Source: Candidatus Competibacteraceae bacterium (GTDB lineage Bacteria; Pseudomonadota; Gammaproteobacteria; Competibacterales; Competibacteraceae). From it: DNA of 64,000 nt. The stretch is taken from assembly GCA_016712625.1 (NCBI GenBank), contig JADJQQ010000001.1:1302001-1366000 (forward strand), given 5' to 3'. The translations under genes were made by a program, and so were the position numbers. Positions 55,180 through 63,095 of the stretch are shown piece by piece (the first letter of the stretch is position 1; every line of letters starts with the position of its first letter). A model generated the notes under the pieces. That model was not told where the DNA came from and did not search any database. It saw only the letters and a list, made by a program, of their open reading frames with translations.

Positions 55180-56289
55180 ATGAAAGCGCGCGCCGCCGTG
55201 GCCTGGGAGCCACAAAAACCGCTGGTGATCGAGCAAGTGGACGTGGAAGGCCCAAAGGACGGCGAGGTGTTGCTGAAGGTCGTGGCGACTGGCGTCTGCC
55301 ATACAGACGCTTTTACGCTCTCCGGCGATGATCCCGAAGGGGCTTTCCCCTGTATTCTGGGCCATGAAGGGGGCTGTGAAGTGGTCGAATGCGGCTCTGG
55401 CGTCAAGGGTTTGCAACCCGGCGATCACGTCATTCCGCTCTACATTCCGGAGTGCGGCGAGTGCGAGTATTGCCGCTCCGCCAAGACCAATCTCTGTCAG
55501 TCGATCGCCGCCACCGTATGGACCGGCTACATGCCCGATCACACCCGCCGCTTCTCCTGTCGGGGGACGCCGCTGTTTCATTATATGGGCTGTTCGACCT
55601 TCGTCGAATACACCGTGGTGCCGGAAATCGCGCTGGCCAAGATCAACCCCGCCGCGCCGCTCGAGAAGGTTTGTCTGCTCGGCTGCGGCGTCACCACCGG
55701 CATCGGCGCGGTGCTGAACACCGCCAAGGTTGAGCCGGGTTCGACGGTCGCGGTGTTTGGTTTGGGGGGTATCGGCCTGTCGGTGATCCAGGGCGCGGTG
55801 ATGGCCAAGGCCGAACGGATCATCGCCGTGGACCTCAACCCGGACAAATTCGCCATGGCAACGGCGCTGGGCGCGACCGACACGCTGAATCCAAAGGATC
55901 TGGGCGGCGATCTGGTCGAGGCGATCAAGGAAATGACCAGCGGCGGGGTGGATTACTCGTTCGAGTGCATCGGCAACGTTAACGTTATGCGCCAGGCCCT
56001 GGAGTGTTGCCACATGGGCTGGGGCACCGCCACCATTATCGGAGTGGCCGGGGCCGGCCAGGAAATCCGTACCCGCCCGTTTCAACTGGTTACTGGCCGC
56101 ACCTGGAAAGGGACGGCCTTTGGCGGGGTCAAAGGCCGCAGCCAGCTGCCTGGTTATGTCGATAACTACCTTAATGGCAAGATCCAGTTGGATAGCCTAG
56201 TCACCCATACCCTTCCGCTGGAAGAGATCAACACGGCTTTCGATCTGATGCACGAAGGCAAGAGCATCCGTTCCGTTATCCTGTTTTAG
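55180..56289 (+). CDS. frmA: S-(hydroxymethyl)glutathione dehydrogenase, class III alcohol dehydrogenase
   Basis: 369 residues. Catalytic zinc ligands are in TGVCHTDAFTLSG near 38-50 and LGHEGGCEVVE near 62-72; the structural zinc is held by CGECEYCRSAKTNLC near 92-106. GLGGIGLSVIQGA near 193-205 is the NAD-binding fold. The Arg of class III enzymes that binds the glutathione carboxylate lies in the TGYMPDHTRRFSCRG region. It oxidises the adduct of formaldehyde with glutathione to S-formylglutathione and also reduces S-nitrosoglutathione. It is followed 12 bases later by its partner hydrolase. Confidence 0.96.
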   Translation: MKARAAVAWEPQKPLVIEQVDVEGPKDGEVLLKVVATGVCHTDAFTLSGDDPEGAFPCILGHEGGCEVVECGSGVKGLQPGDHVIPLYIPECGECEYCRSAKTNLCQSIAATVWTGYMPDHTRRFSCRGTPLFHYMGCSTFVEYTVVPEIALAKINPAAPLEKVCLLGCGVTTGIGAVLNTAKVEPGSTVAVFGLGGIGLSVIQGAVMAKAERIIAVDLNPDKFAMATALGATDTLNPKDLGGDLVEAIKEMTSGGVDYSFECIGNVNVMRQALECCHMGWGTATIIGVAGAGQEIRTRPFQLVTGRTWKGTAFGGVKGRSQLPGYVDNYLNGKIQLDSLVTHTLPLEEINTAFDLMHEGKSIRSVILF

Positions 56290-56301
56290 GAGATTTGGCT
56301 G

Positions 56302-57147
56302 GTGGAGCATATCGAGTCGATCAAGGAATTCGGCGGCTGGCTGAATCGCTACCGCCACCGTTCGCAAGTTTGCAATTGTGACATGACGTTCTCGGTCTAT
56401 CTGCCGCCAGCCGCCGAGAAGGAAAAAGTCCCGGCGGTTTATTGGCTGTCCGGCCTCACCTGCACCGATGACAATTTTCGGGTCAAGGCCGGGGCGCAGC
56501 GCTATGCGGCGGAATTGGGACTAGCGTTGGTTATTCCCGACACCAGCCCGCGCGGGGCGGAGGTGGCCGATGTGCCAGAGCGTTACGATCTCGGTCAAGG
56601 CGCCGGATTCTACGTCAACGCCACCCTGCCGCCGTGGGCGCGGCATTACCAGATGTACGACTACGTAACCCGCGAGCTGCCGGCGCTGGTCGAGCAAAAA
56701 CTGCCGCTGACCGCCATCCGTTCCATTACCGGGCATTCGATGGGTGGCCATGGGGCTTTAATCTGCGCCTTGAAAGAACCGGGCCGCTACCGCTCCGTGT
56801 CCGCCTTTGCACCCATCTGCCATCCGATGGCGTGTAGTTGGGGGCAGGGGTGCTTCAGATCTTATCTGGGCGACGACCGTGGCGCGTGGGTTGCTTACGA
56901 CGCCACCCGCTTGATTGAGGAAGGCGCGGCCGCCATCCCCCTGCTGGTTGATCAGGGTACGGCCGATGAATTTCTGGCGCAGCAGTTACATCCGGCATCG
57001 CTTGAGCGCATTTGCACCGCGCGCAATTTCCCGCTGACGCTACGTTGGCGGGAAGGATACGATCACAGCTATCACTTTGTCGCCACGTTCATCGGCGAGC
57101 ATCTGGCCTATCACGCCGGCCATCTCCGTGATGCAAGCGTTGCTTAA
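56302..57147 (+). CDS. frmB: S-formylglutathione hydrolase
   Basis: 281 residues from a GTG with AGGAG in front. Esterase D family: the nucleophile Ser is in SITGHSMGGHGALI near 145-158, the Asp in VDQGTADEFL near 218 and the His in EGYDHSYHFVATFIGEHL near 255; LTCTDDNFRVKAGAQR near 51-66 supports the oxyanion site. It releases formate and glutathione from the FrmA product, completing formaldehyde detoxification. Its last 17 bases overlap the start of the nuclease-like gene. Confidence 0.96.
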   Translation: MEHIESIKEFGGWLNRYRHRSQVCNCDMTFSVYLPPAAEKEKVPAVYWLSGLTCTDDNFRVKAGAQRYAAELGLALVIPDTSPRGAEVADVPERYDLGQGAGFYVNATLPPWARHYQMYDYVTRELPALVEQKLPLTAIRSITGHSMGGHGALICALKEPGRYRSVSAFAPICHPMACSWGQGCFRSYLGDDRGAWVAYDATRLIEEGAAAIPLLVDQGTADEFLAQQLHPASLERICTARNFPLTLRWREGYDHSYHFVATFIGEHLAYHAGHLRDASVA

Positions 57148-57721
57148 GCTGCTGTACGATGTGGCGCGGACCGAGTTTAGCCGCGTCCGCCGCCGCAAAA
57201 ACAGCTCGCCTTGGATCGTTGGCGGACTGGCCGTGGCGGTCACCGCCATAAGTTATTTTTTACACGAACCCAAGGCGCTCCCCTCCGCCACGGCTAAGGG
57301 CGCGGAACTGGTTTGTACCGTTAAAGCGGTCTTCGATGGGGATACCCTCGCGGCCAGTTGCCCGGCGGGCGAGGTCAAGGTGCGCGTATTTGGGATCGAT
57401 GCCCCGGAAATGAAGCAAGAGCCTTGGGGAGACCGTTCGCGCGAGGCGCTGCGCGGTTTGTTGCCGCGCTCCGGTCCGATCAGCTTGCGCGTGGTCGATC
57501 AAGATCAGTATGGCCGCACGGTCGCGCAAGTGAGCGCGGGTGAGCGCGATGTCGGTTTGGAAATGGTCCGGCAAGGACGGGCCATCCTCTATGAGCGATA
57601 CAATGATTCACCCGTTTACCAGCAGGCGCAGGCTGAAGCGAAACGGGCGCGGCGCGGCATCTGGGAAAAGGTGGGTGGACAACAAGATCCGGCCGCTTGG
57701 CGGCGGCTGAATCCGCGTTGA
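57131..57721 (+). CDS. Membrane-anchored thermonuclease (SNase)-like protein
   Basis: 196 residues from the ATG at 57131, inside the end of frmB. A membrane segment at about 29-45 (WIVGGLAVAVTAISYFL) anchors it with the bulk outside the membrane. The SNase fold follows: CTVKAVFDGDTLAASC near 62-77, VKVRVFGIDAPEMKQEPWGDRSREAL near 83-108 with the conserved Arg, Asp and Glu, and VVDQDQYGRTVAQVSAG near 122-138 with the second Arg. This matches the catalytic set of staphylococcal nuclease, so calcium-dependent cleavage of DNA or RNA is likely. The link with formaldehyde genes is only positional. Confidence 0.82.
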   Translation: MQALLKLLYDVARTEFSRVRRRKNSSPWIVGGLAVAVTAISYFLHEPKALPSATAKGAELVCTVKAVFDGDTLAASCPAGEVKVRVFGIDAPEMKQEPWGDRSREALRGLLPRSGPISLRVVDQDQYGRTVAQVSAGERDVGLEMVRQGRAILYERYNDSPVYQQAQAEAKRARRGIWEKVGGQQDPAAWRRLNPR

Positions 57722-57729
57722 GAGAACGC

Positions 57730-58863
57730 ATGGCCAACCAAGCCCTGGCGACTCCCAAACGCGCAACGATCCAGTTTGAGCGGGATCGCTTCTACTGCGA
57801 TGGCGATTGGACATTGGATGGGATCGGCGGGTTGGACTCACGCCTACAATCCTTGCGGTGGCCGGATGGAGAGATTGAGCTGGATGGCTCCAGAATCGGG
57901 GCCATCGACACGACGGGCGCGCTGCGGTTGCTGACGCTGATCGCGGCATTGGCGTCAACCCACCCCGCCGCGCGCCTGGTCGGTTTGCGCGTCGAGCATC
58001 AGGCGTTGCTGGATTTGGTGCGGGAACGCCGCATCACCGCCGGGACGCTGGCGGCGGGACCGGCGTCATCGGGATTATTGGAGCGACTTGGCCGCCAGCT
58101 CCTGTTTCATTGCAATAGCGGTTTGACCTTTCTCAGCTTTGTTGGGGAAGCGGCGGCGGCTCTGGCTTTCCTCATGCTGCACCCGCGCCGTTTTCGCTGG
58201 CGGGCCTTGTTTGGCAATATCGAAACCGCTGGGGTCCACGCCTTACCGATCATCGCCTTGTTGGCCTTCATGATGGGCGTGGTCATCGCTTATCAAGGCG
58301 GTCAGCAACTACAGTTTTACGGCGCCAATATTTTCATTGTCGAATTAGTGTCGCTGACCATGCTGCGGGAGTTGGCTCCGCTGATCACCGCCATTATTGT
58401 CGCCGGCCGCACCGGTTCGGCCTATACCGCCCAGATCGGCACCATGCAAATTACCGAGGAAATCGATGCGCTGCGCACCATTGGTATTCCACCAATGGAT
58501 TTGCTGGTATTGCCGAAAGTGCTGGCGCTGACGGTCGCCTTGCCCTTGTTGACGGTCTTTGCCGACGCGCTCAGCGTGTTCGGCGGCATGGTCATGGCGC
58601 AGGCGCTGCTGGATGTCAACTTCAACGATTTCCTAGAACGTCTGCCGAAAGTGGTGACGCTGACCTCGTTTCTGCTCGGAGTCGGCAAAGCGCCGGTCTT
58701 TGCCGCGATTATCGCCCTGGTGGGATGCTATCAGGGATTTCGGGTGCGCGGCGGGGCCGACAGCGTGGGCCGGCAGACCACGGTCAGCGTGGTGCAATCC
58801 ATCTTCCTGGTCATCGCCGCTGATGCGCTGTTTTCGGTTTTGGTGGGCGGGGCGGGATTATGA
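57730..58863 (+). CDS. ABC transporter permease with N-terminal STAS domain (MlaB-MlaE fusion type)
   Basis: 377 residues from the ATG at 57730 after GAGAGAAC. Residues about 10-115 look like a STAS domain (IELDGSRIGAIDTTGALRLLTLIAALA), the role played by separate MlaB in E. coli; about 120-377 is the MlaE permease with ALFGNIETAGVHALPIIALLAFMMGVVIAYQG, LVSLTMLRELAPLITAIIVAGRTGSAYTAQIGTM and the final helices. It should move phospholipids across the inner membrane with the ATPase downstream. Start nine bases after the nuclease gene; the stop overlaps the ATPase start (ATGA). Confidence 0.88.
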   Translation: MANQALATPKRATIQFERDRFYCDGDWTLDGIGGLDSRLQSLRWPDGEIELDGSRIGAIDTTGALRLLTLIAALASTHPAARLVGLRVEHQALLDLVRERRITAGTLAAGPASSGLLERLGRQLLFHCNSGLTFLSFVGEAAAALAFLMLHPRRFRWRALFGNIETAGVHALPIIALLAFMMGVVIAYQGGQQLQFYGANIFIVELVSLTMLRELAPLITAIIVAGRTGSAYTAQIGTMQITEEIDALRTIGIPPMDLLVLPKVLALTVALPLLTVFADALSVFGGMVMAQALLDVNFNDFLERLPKVVTLTSFLLGVGKAPVFAAIIALVGCYQGFRVRGGADSVGRQTTVSVVQSIFLVIAADALFSVLVGGAGL

Positions 58864-59648
58864 GCGTGGCGACCCTGGCGGAGCCATTGATTATCGTTGT
58901 TCGCGACTTGGTTACTGGGTTTGGGCCAGTGATCATTCATGAAAACCTCGATCTCGACATTCGCCGGGGTGAGGTGGTGGCGCTGGTGGGCGGCAGCGGT
59001 TCTGGCAAAACCACCTTGCTGCGCGCCATTATCATGCTACTGCGGCCGCTGGCTGGTTCCATAAAACTGTTCGGTCAGGAAATTGTCGGTATCAGCGATG
59101 CCGCCGCGTTTCGGTTACGGCGGCGCTTTGGCATGCTATTCCAGCAGGGCGCGCTGTTCAGTTCGCTCAGTGTGCGAGAAAATGTCGGAGTGCCGCTGCG
59201 CGAGCATACGCGGCTGCCCGCCCGCCAGATTGCGGAAATCGCCGATTTGAAAATTGCTCTGGCGGGGTTGCCGGCCGACGCCGGTGACAAACTGCCGCGT
59301 GAGTTGAGTGGCGGGATGTTAAAACGGGCGGCGCTGGCCCGGGCGCTGGCTTTGGACCCGGCCTTGTTGTTTCTGGACGAACCCACCGCTGGCCTCGACC
59401 CCGTGAGCGCGGGGGCGTTCGACGACCTGGTGGTGCAGCTGAAAGAGTCGCTGGGCTTGACGGTGGTTATGGTCACCCACGATTTGGATACGCTGTGGCA
59501 GGCTACTGACCGGGTAGCCTTTCTGGGGGAGAAACGAGTGATCGCTTTTGAGCCAATGCGGGCATTGACTCGATTCGAGCATCCGCTCATTCAGGCTTAC
59601 TTCGCGGGGCCACGCGGCCGCGCGGCGGAGAACAGGGGTGCAGAGTAA
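58860..59648 (+). CDS. ABC transporter ATPase, MlaF type
   Basis: 262 residues. Walker A GGSGSGKTT near 40-48, Q-loop FQQGALFSSLSVRENV near 93-108, ABC signature LSGGMLKRAALARALAL near 143-159 and Walker B LLFLDEPTAGLDPVS near 163-177, with H-loop VTHD near 202. The LSGGM signature is typical of MlaF/Mkl lipid-transport ATPases. It energises the STAS-MlaE permease. Start and end both overlap the neighbouring genes. Confidence 0.93.
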   Translation: MSVATLAEPLIIVVRDLVTGFGPVIIHENLDLDIRRGEVVALVGGSGSGKTTLLRAIIMLLRPLAGSIKLFGQEIVGISDAAAFRLRRRFGMLFQQGALFSSLSVRENVGVPLREHTRLPARQIAEIADLKIALAGLPADAGDKLPRELSGGMLKRAALARALALDPALLFLDEPTAGLDPVSAGAFDDLVVQLKESLGLTVVMVTHDLDTLWQATDRVAFLGEKRVIAFEPMRALTRFEHPLIQAYFAGPRGRAAENRGAE

Positions 59649-60624
59649 AGTCAATTACGCGCTGGTCGGTTTATTCGCCATCGTGCTGGGCGCGTTTTTG
59701 GTGGGGGTGGTGTTCTGGCTGACGCTGGGTGGCGACAAGACCGTTTACGACCGTTATCTGGTGTATTTTCGAGAATCGGTGGCTGGCCTAAACCCCAAGG
59801 CCACCGTCGGCTATCGGGGCGTTCAAGTCGGCCGGGTGGAATCGATCCGGCTCGATCCAGAAACGCCTGACCGAGTGGAAGTGGTGTTGGGAATCGAGCG
59901 GGGCACGCCGATTCGCCGCGATACCATCGCCACCTTGTCCACCCGGGGCTTGACCGGGGTCGCCACGATAGAGCTGAGCGGCGGCGGTGAGTCACCCCCG
60001 CTGCGCAATGAGCCGGGTCAGGGGTTGCCGGTGCTCCAGGCCGGCCCCTCGCTGGTGGCCCGGCTGGATGATGCCTTAAATAATATTCTGACTAATGTCA
60101 ATAGCTTGTCGAGCCGGTTGGAGCAGTTGCTGGACGATGAGAATCAAACCGCCATCAGCGAGATTTTACGCAACGCCAGCGCCATCACCGAGGCCTTAGC
60201 CGGTCGATCCAAGAATATCGGTCAGATAGTCGTCAATGTGGAAACCTTTACCAGCGATCTGGCGAAAAGTTCTGGACGCCTGGGTAAAGCCTTAAGCGAA
60301 CTAGCGGCCAGTTTAGAGGGTAGCGGTGTTCTGAGCGGGCAGATCCAGAGCGCCATCACGGATTTCAAAGCCGCCGTCCAATCGGTGCGCAAGACTGCTG
60401 ACACCTTCAATCAAACCAGCCGGGACTTGAGCGGTTTGGCCGAGGTTGGGCAACAGGAATTACAGCGACTGGGGCGGGTCACCGACCCCGAACTAAGTAT
60501 CCTGCTGGCGCAGGCCAGCGATCTGGTAACTACCTTGCAGCGGGTGGCCGAGCTGCTGGAACAAAATCCGAGGGCCTTGCTGCTGGGCCAACCCAGCGGT
60601 CGGCCGGGGCCTGGCGAAAAATAA
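59638..60624 (+). CDS. MlaD-family MCE-domain protein
   Basis: 328 residues from a GTG inside the end of the ATPase gene. One N-terminal membrane helix (ALVGLFAIVLGAFLVGVVFWLTLG) then the MCE domain (about 38-125: YLVYFRESVAGLNPKATVGYRGVQVGRV, RRDTIATLSTRGLTGVATIELSGG). The rest is a long, likely helical region with repeats of Leu, Ser and Thr that can form a tunnel or stalk across the periplasm, longer than E. coli MlaD (183 residues). MCE proteins hand lipids to or from the permease. Confidence 0.9.
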   Translation: MQSKVNYALVGLFAIVLGAFLVGVVFWLTLGGDKTVYDRYLVYFRESVAGLNPKATVGYRGVQVGRVESIRLDPETPDRVEVVLGIERGTPIRRDTIATLSTRGLTGVATIELSGGGESPPLRNEPGQGLPVLQAGPSLVARLDDALNNILTNVNSLSSRLEQLLDDENQTAISEILRNASAITEALAGRSKNIGQIVVNVETFTSDLAKSSGRLGKALSELAASLEGSGVLSGQIQSAITDFKAAVQSVRKTADTFNQTSRDLSGLAEVGQQELQRLGRVTDPELSILLAQASDLVTTLQRVAELLEQNPRALLLGQPSGRPGPGEK

Positions 60625-60722
60625 CTAAAGCGCAATGATCATCGCGCTGGCGGCTGGCGTGGAAACAAGGGAGAGCAGGGCGTCAATACGCCGTTTGAAA
60701 AATCATGCAAGGGGAATTAAGG

Positions 60723-61355
60723 ATGGCAGCTAAGGTGGAAAGTTGGTGGTGGAATAAGAGGATGCGATGGGTTTGGGCGTTGCTGGCAACGTTAGCGCTA
60801 ACGGGCTGCCTGCTGCCGCGGGATAATTCACCGCCACCGCAGACCTATCTCTTGGAGGTGGGCGCGTTTACTCCGCCGATACGACGCCCTAGCGGCAAGA
60901 CGCTGCTGGTGACGGCGCCTAAGGCCGCGCCAGGGTTTGACAGCAACCGAATCGCCTATATCAAAGAGCCGCTCAAGCTGGACTATTACAACAGTAGCGT
61001 CTGGAGCGATACGCCGCAAAAGATGCTGCTCCCTATTTTGGTGAGCGCTTTTGAGAAAACGGGAGCCTTCAAGGCGGTGATGTCGCCGCCGGCGTCAGCG
61101 CTGGCGGATTTGCGGGTGGATGTGGATGTGATTCGCTTGCAGCATGAGTTCATGACCCAGCCCAGCCAGGTGAGAGTCACCGCTCGGATTAAAGTCATGG
61201 GAATGAAGAGCGGCCATGTCTTGGGAACGCAAGTGTTCGAAGCCGTGGAACCAGCGCCGAGCGAAGATGCCTACGGCGCGGCAAGAGCCGCTAATGCGGC
61301 AATTCAAAAGCTATTGGCCGACATGCTGCCCTTTGCCTTGCGGTATGTGAGGTAG
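60723..61355 (+). CDS. ABC-type transport auxiliary lipoprotein (PqiC/MlaX-like)
   Basis: 210 residues from the ATG at 60723, chosen for the AAGGGGAATTAAGG in front; an ATG further on (MRWVWAL) is an alternative. A lipoprotein signal ends in LALTGC, so the Cys is lipidated. The mature part has FDSNRIAYIKEPLKLDYYNSSVWSDTPQKML and RAANAAIQKLLADML, the family pattern of ABC-type transport auxiliary lipoproteins (DUF330-type). It probably sits in the outer membrane and takes part in the same lipid-transport chain as the three genes before it. A 98-base gap separates it from the MCE gene. Confidence 0.82.
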   Translation: MAAKVESWWWNKRMRWVWALLATLALTGCLLPRDNSPPPQTYLLEVGAFTPPIRRPSGKTLLVTAPKAAPGFDSNRIAYIKEPLKLDYYNSSVWSDTPQKMLLPILVSAFEKTGAFKAVMSPPASALADLRVDVDVIRLQHEFMTQPSQVRVTARIKVMGMKSGHVLGTQVFEAVEPAPSEDAYGAARAANAAIQKLLADMLPFALRYVR

Positions 61356-61358
61356 CCC

Positions 61359-61384
61359 ATCGAGCGGCTTCAAAGCCGCCCGAT
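61359..61384. terminator. Hairpin between convergent genes
   Basis: ATCGAGCGGCT and AGCCGCCCGAT pair over 11 positions with one mismatch around a TCAA loop. It lies just after the lipoprotein stop and 35 bases from the creD stop. No T run follows on either strand, so it may act with Rho or only stabilise RNA ends. Confidence 0.35.
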
Positions 61385-61418
61385 AGAGAGGATTAAATCC
61401 GAGGCCGCCGATTTTTCC

Positions 61419-62810
61419 TCAAACGGTAGCTTCGCTTGAACCCGCGCCGCTCTTGACGCTCCTGTTAAGCCGGCCGCTCAACGTATCCCCCAGCTGATAC
61501 CAATCAACTTTTCGGGTAAGCACCATGGCTAGCGCCAAACAAGCGAACAAGGTGACCGAACCAGCCAGTAAGGCGTGATCTTCCAAGCTGATCAACACAT
61601 ACAGCAGCCCAAACACCGCGCCGAGCAAGGCGCCAAAACCCAATCCCCAGCGGAGGCTACCCAGAATATGGGCCAGGTAATAGGTCAACAGCGCCACGCA
61701 GCCGATAGTGGCGATGAGATAGGACAGCGCGAAATGAAGATGCTCGGACAGGGCGAGTAGCAGCAGATAGAACAAGACCAACGCCGCGCCGGTCAGCCCG
61801 TATTGCAACGGATGGATCGCCAGCCGTTTAAGGATTTCGAACAAGAAGAACGCAACGAAAGTCAGACCGATAAACAACAGTCCGTACTTGATGGCGCGAT
61901 CGGTTTGCACGTACGTGTCGGTCGGATCGATGAAGCGCACGCCGATTAAGGTATCGAGCGGCTGATCGCTCCGTAGATGGGTATTCAGCTGATGAATCAT
62001 GTTGGTGGCCAAGCGGCTGGTGGCCCAAGCGGCGGAGAAATCGTGTTGGGTGATTTCTCGGGTTTCGGGTAAAAATTGCCCATAGAAGCTGGGATGCGGC
62101 CAATTACCGCGCACGCTGATCCGCGTGGTGTCGCCCACCGGGGCCAAGTCAAACGCTTCCGTGCCGCGCAGATCAAGTGAGAAGCTGAATTCAGCCGACC
62201 AAGCTTTCGAAGGATCAAGGCCGTTGAGGCGGGCCTGGATGCCGTTGGCCATTTTTTCCTCGCCGGTGCCCGGCAGGAACTCGGACGGCTGTCCCGCCCA
62301 GTTGAGCGCTGGCGCTCGCAGAATGCCTCGTGGGTCGCTGATCCCGACGATCAGGCGGGGGGGTCGCTCAAAGACGATCTGTTCATTCGGCGCGGTGGGT
62401 TTGATCAACTCGCCTTCGGTGGCGAAGCGGCCCTTGAAGCTGAGGTTGGCGCTGAATACGATGGCATGGTAAAGATTGCGCCGAATTTGTTCCGTATTCA
62501 AATTGCTCTGCGCCTCAAGTTCGGTTGGCAGCAAATAAAGCTGCTCGCTCCAGCGATTTTCGACCTCCACCGTCTTGGTCTGATCCTTATCGCTGGGCTT
62601 TTGCGACTTGACGATTCGGGTGTAAGGCACCACCAGGATGGGGCCGACCAGGGTTTGTTGGCGGGCGGTGGCGGTGGCGATTCCCGCCACAACCTCATTG
62701 CGGCGGGCGGCGCGCTCGTCGATTAGAAAGCTGATTCGGGCCAGGCCGATCGCGAGCAAGAGGGTGATCAGAAAAATCAAACTGATTTTGGCAAACAGGC
62801 TGTAACGCAT
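61419..62810 (-). CDS. creD: CreD family inner-membrane protein
   Basis: 463 residues; E. coli CreD has 450. An N-terminal membrane helix (ISLIFLITLLLAIGLARISFLIDERAARRNEV) is followed by a periplasmic domain with VVAGIATATARQQTLVGPILVVPY, FSANLSFKGRF and WPHPSFYGQFLPETREI, then at least five C-terminal helices including YGLLFIGLTFVAFFLFEILKRLAIHPLQYGLTGAALVLFYLLLL. CreD is controlled by the CreBC two-component system in enterics and affects envelope integrity and beta-lactam response; no creBC is next to it here. It converges on the lipid-transport genes. Confidence 0.93.
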   Translation of the reverse strand: MRYSLFAKISLIFLITLLLAIGLARISFLIDERAARRNEVVAGIATATARQQTLVGPILVVPYTRIVKSQKPSDKDQTKTVEVENRWSEQLYLLPTELEAQSNLNTEQIRRNLYHAIVFSANLSFKGRFATEGELIKPTAPNEQIVFERPPRLIVGISDPRGILRAPALNWAGQPSEFLPGTGEEKMANGIQARLNGLDPSKAWSAEFSFSLDLRGTEAFDLAPVGDTTRISVRGNWPHPSFYGQFLPETREITQHDFSAAWATSRLATNMIHQLNTHLRSDQPLDTLIGVRFIDPTDTYVQTDRAIKYGLLFIGLTFVAFFLFEILKRLAIHPLQYGLTGAALVLFYLLLLALSEHLHFALSYLIATIGCVALLTYYLAHILGSLRWGLGFGALLGAVFGLLYVLISLEDHALLAGSVTLFACLALAMVLTRKVDWYQLGDTLSGRLNRSVKSGAGSSEATV

Positions 62811-63095
62811 CGTGGCGGCTCCTTCAGGTGAATGGGTGGAGCCAGCCTACTCGTCCCAGTTGAGGGAATGATGGGCGGATGATGGAGCGAGTATGAGGAT
62901 TTGGTGAGGAAAAGGATGATTTGACCGGAGCGGCCGCCCATCTTCGCCATGATGGCGCTGGCTTTCCAGGATCAGAATGCTATCTTAATTTAACGCCAGC
63001 CAAGGTGTGCGTGAGAGCAGAGCCGCACGGTGGCTGACCTCTTGTCTTCTACCATTGATTTAGCAATGCATTCAACCAGTTCGAGAACCACGTCC

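Noticed and set aside
62811..63095. BirA operator or divergent bio promoter before bioB
   Set aside because: No TTGTAAACC/GGTTTACAA-type inverted repeat is present in the gap.
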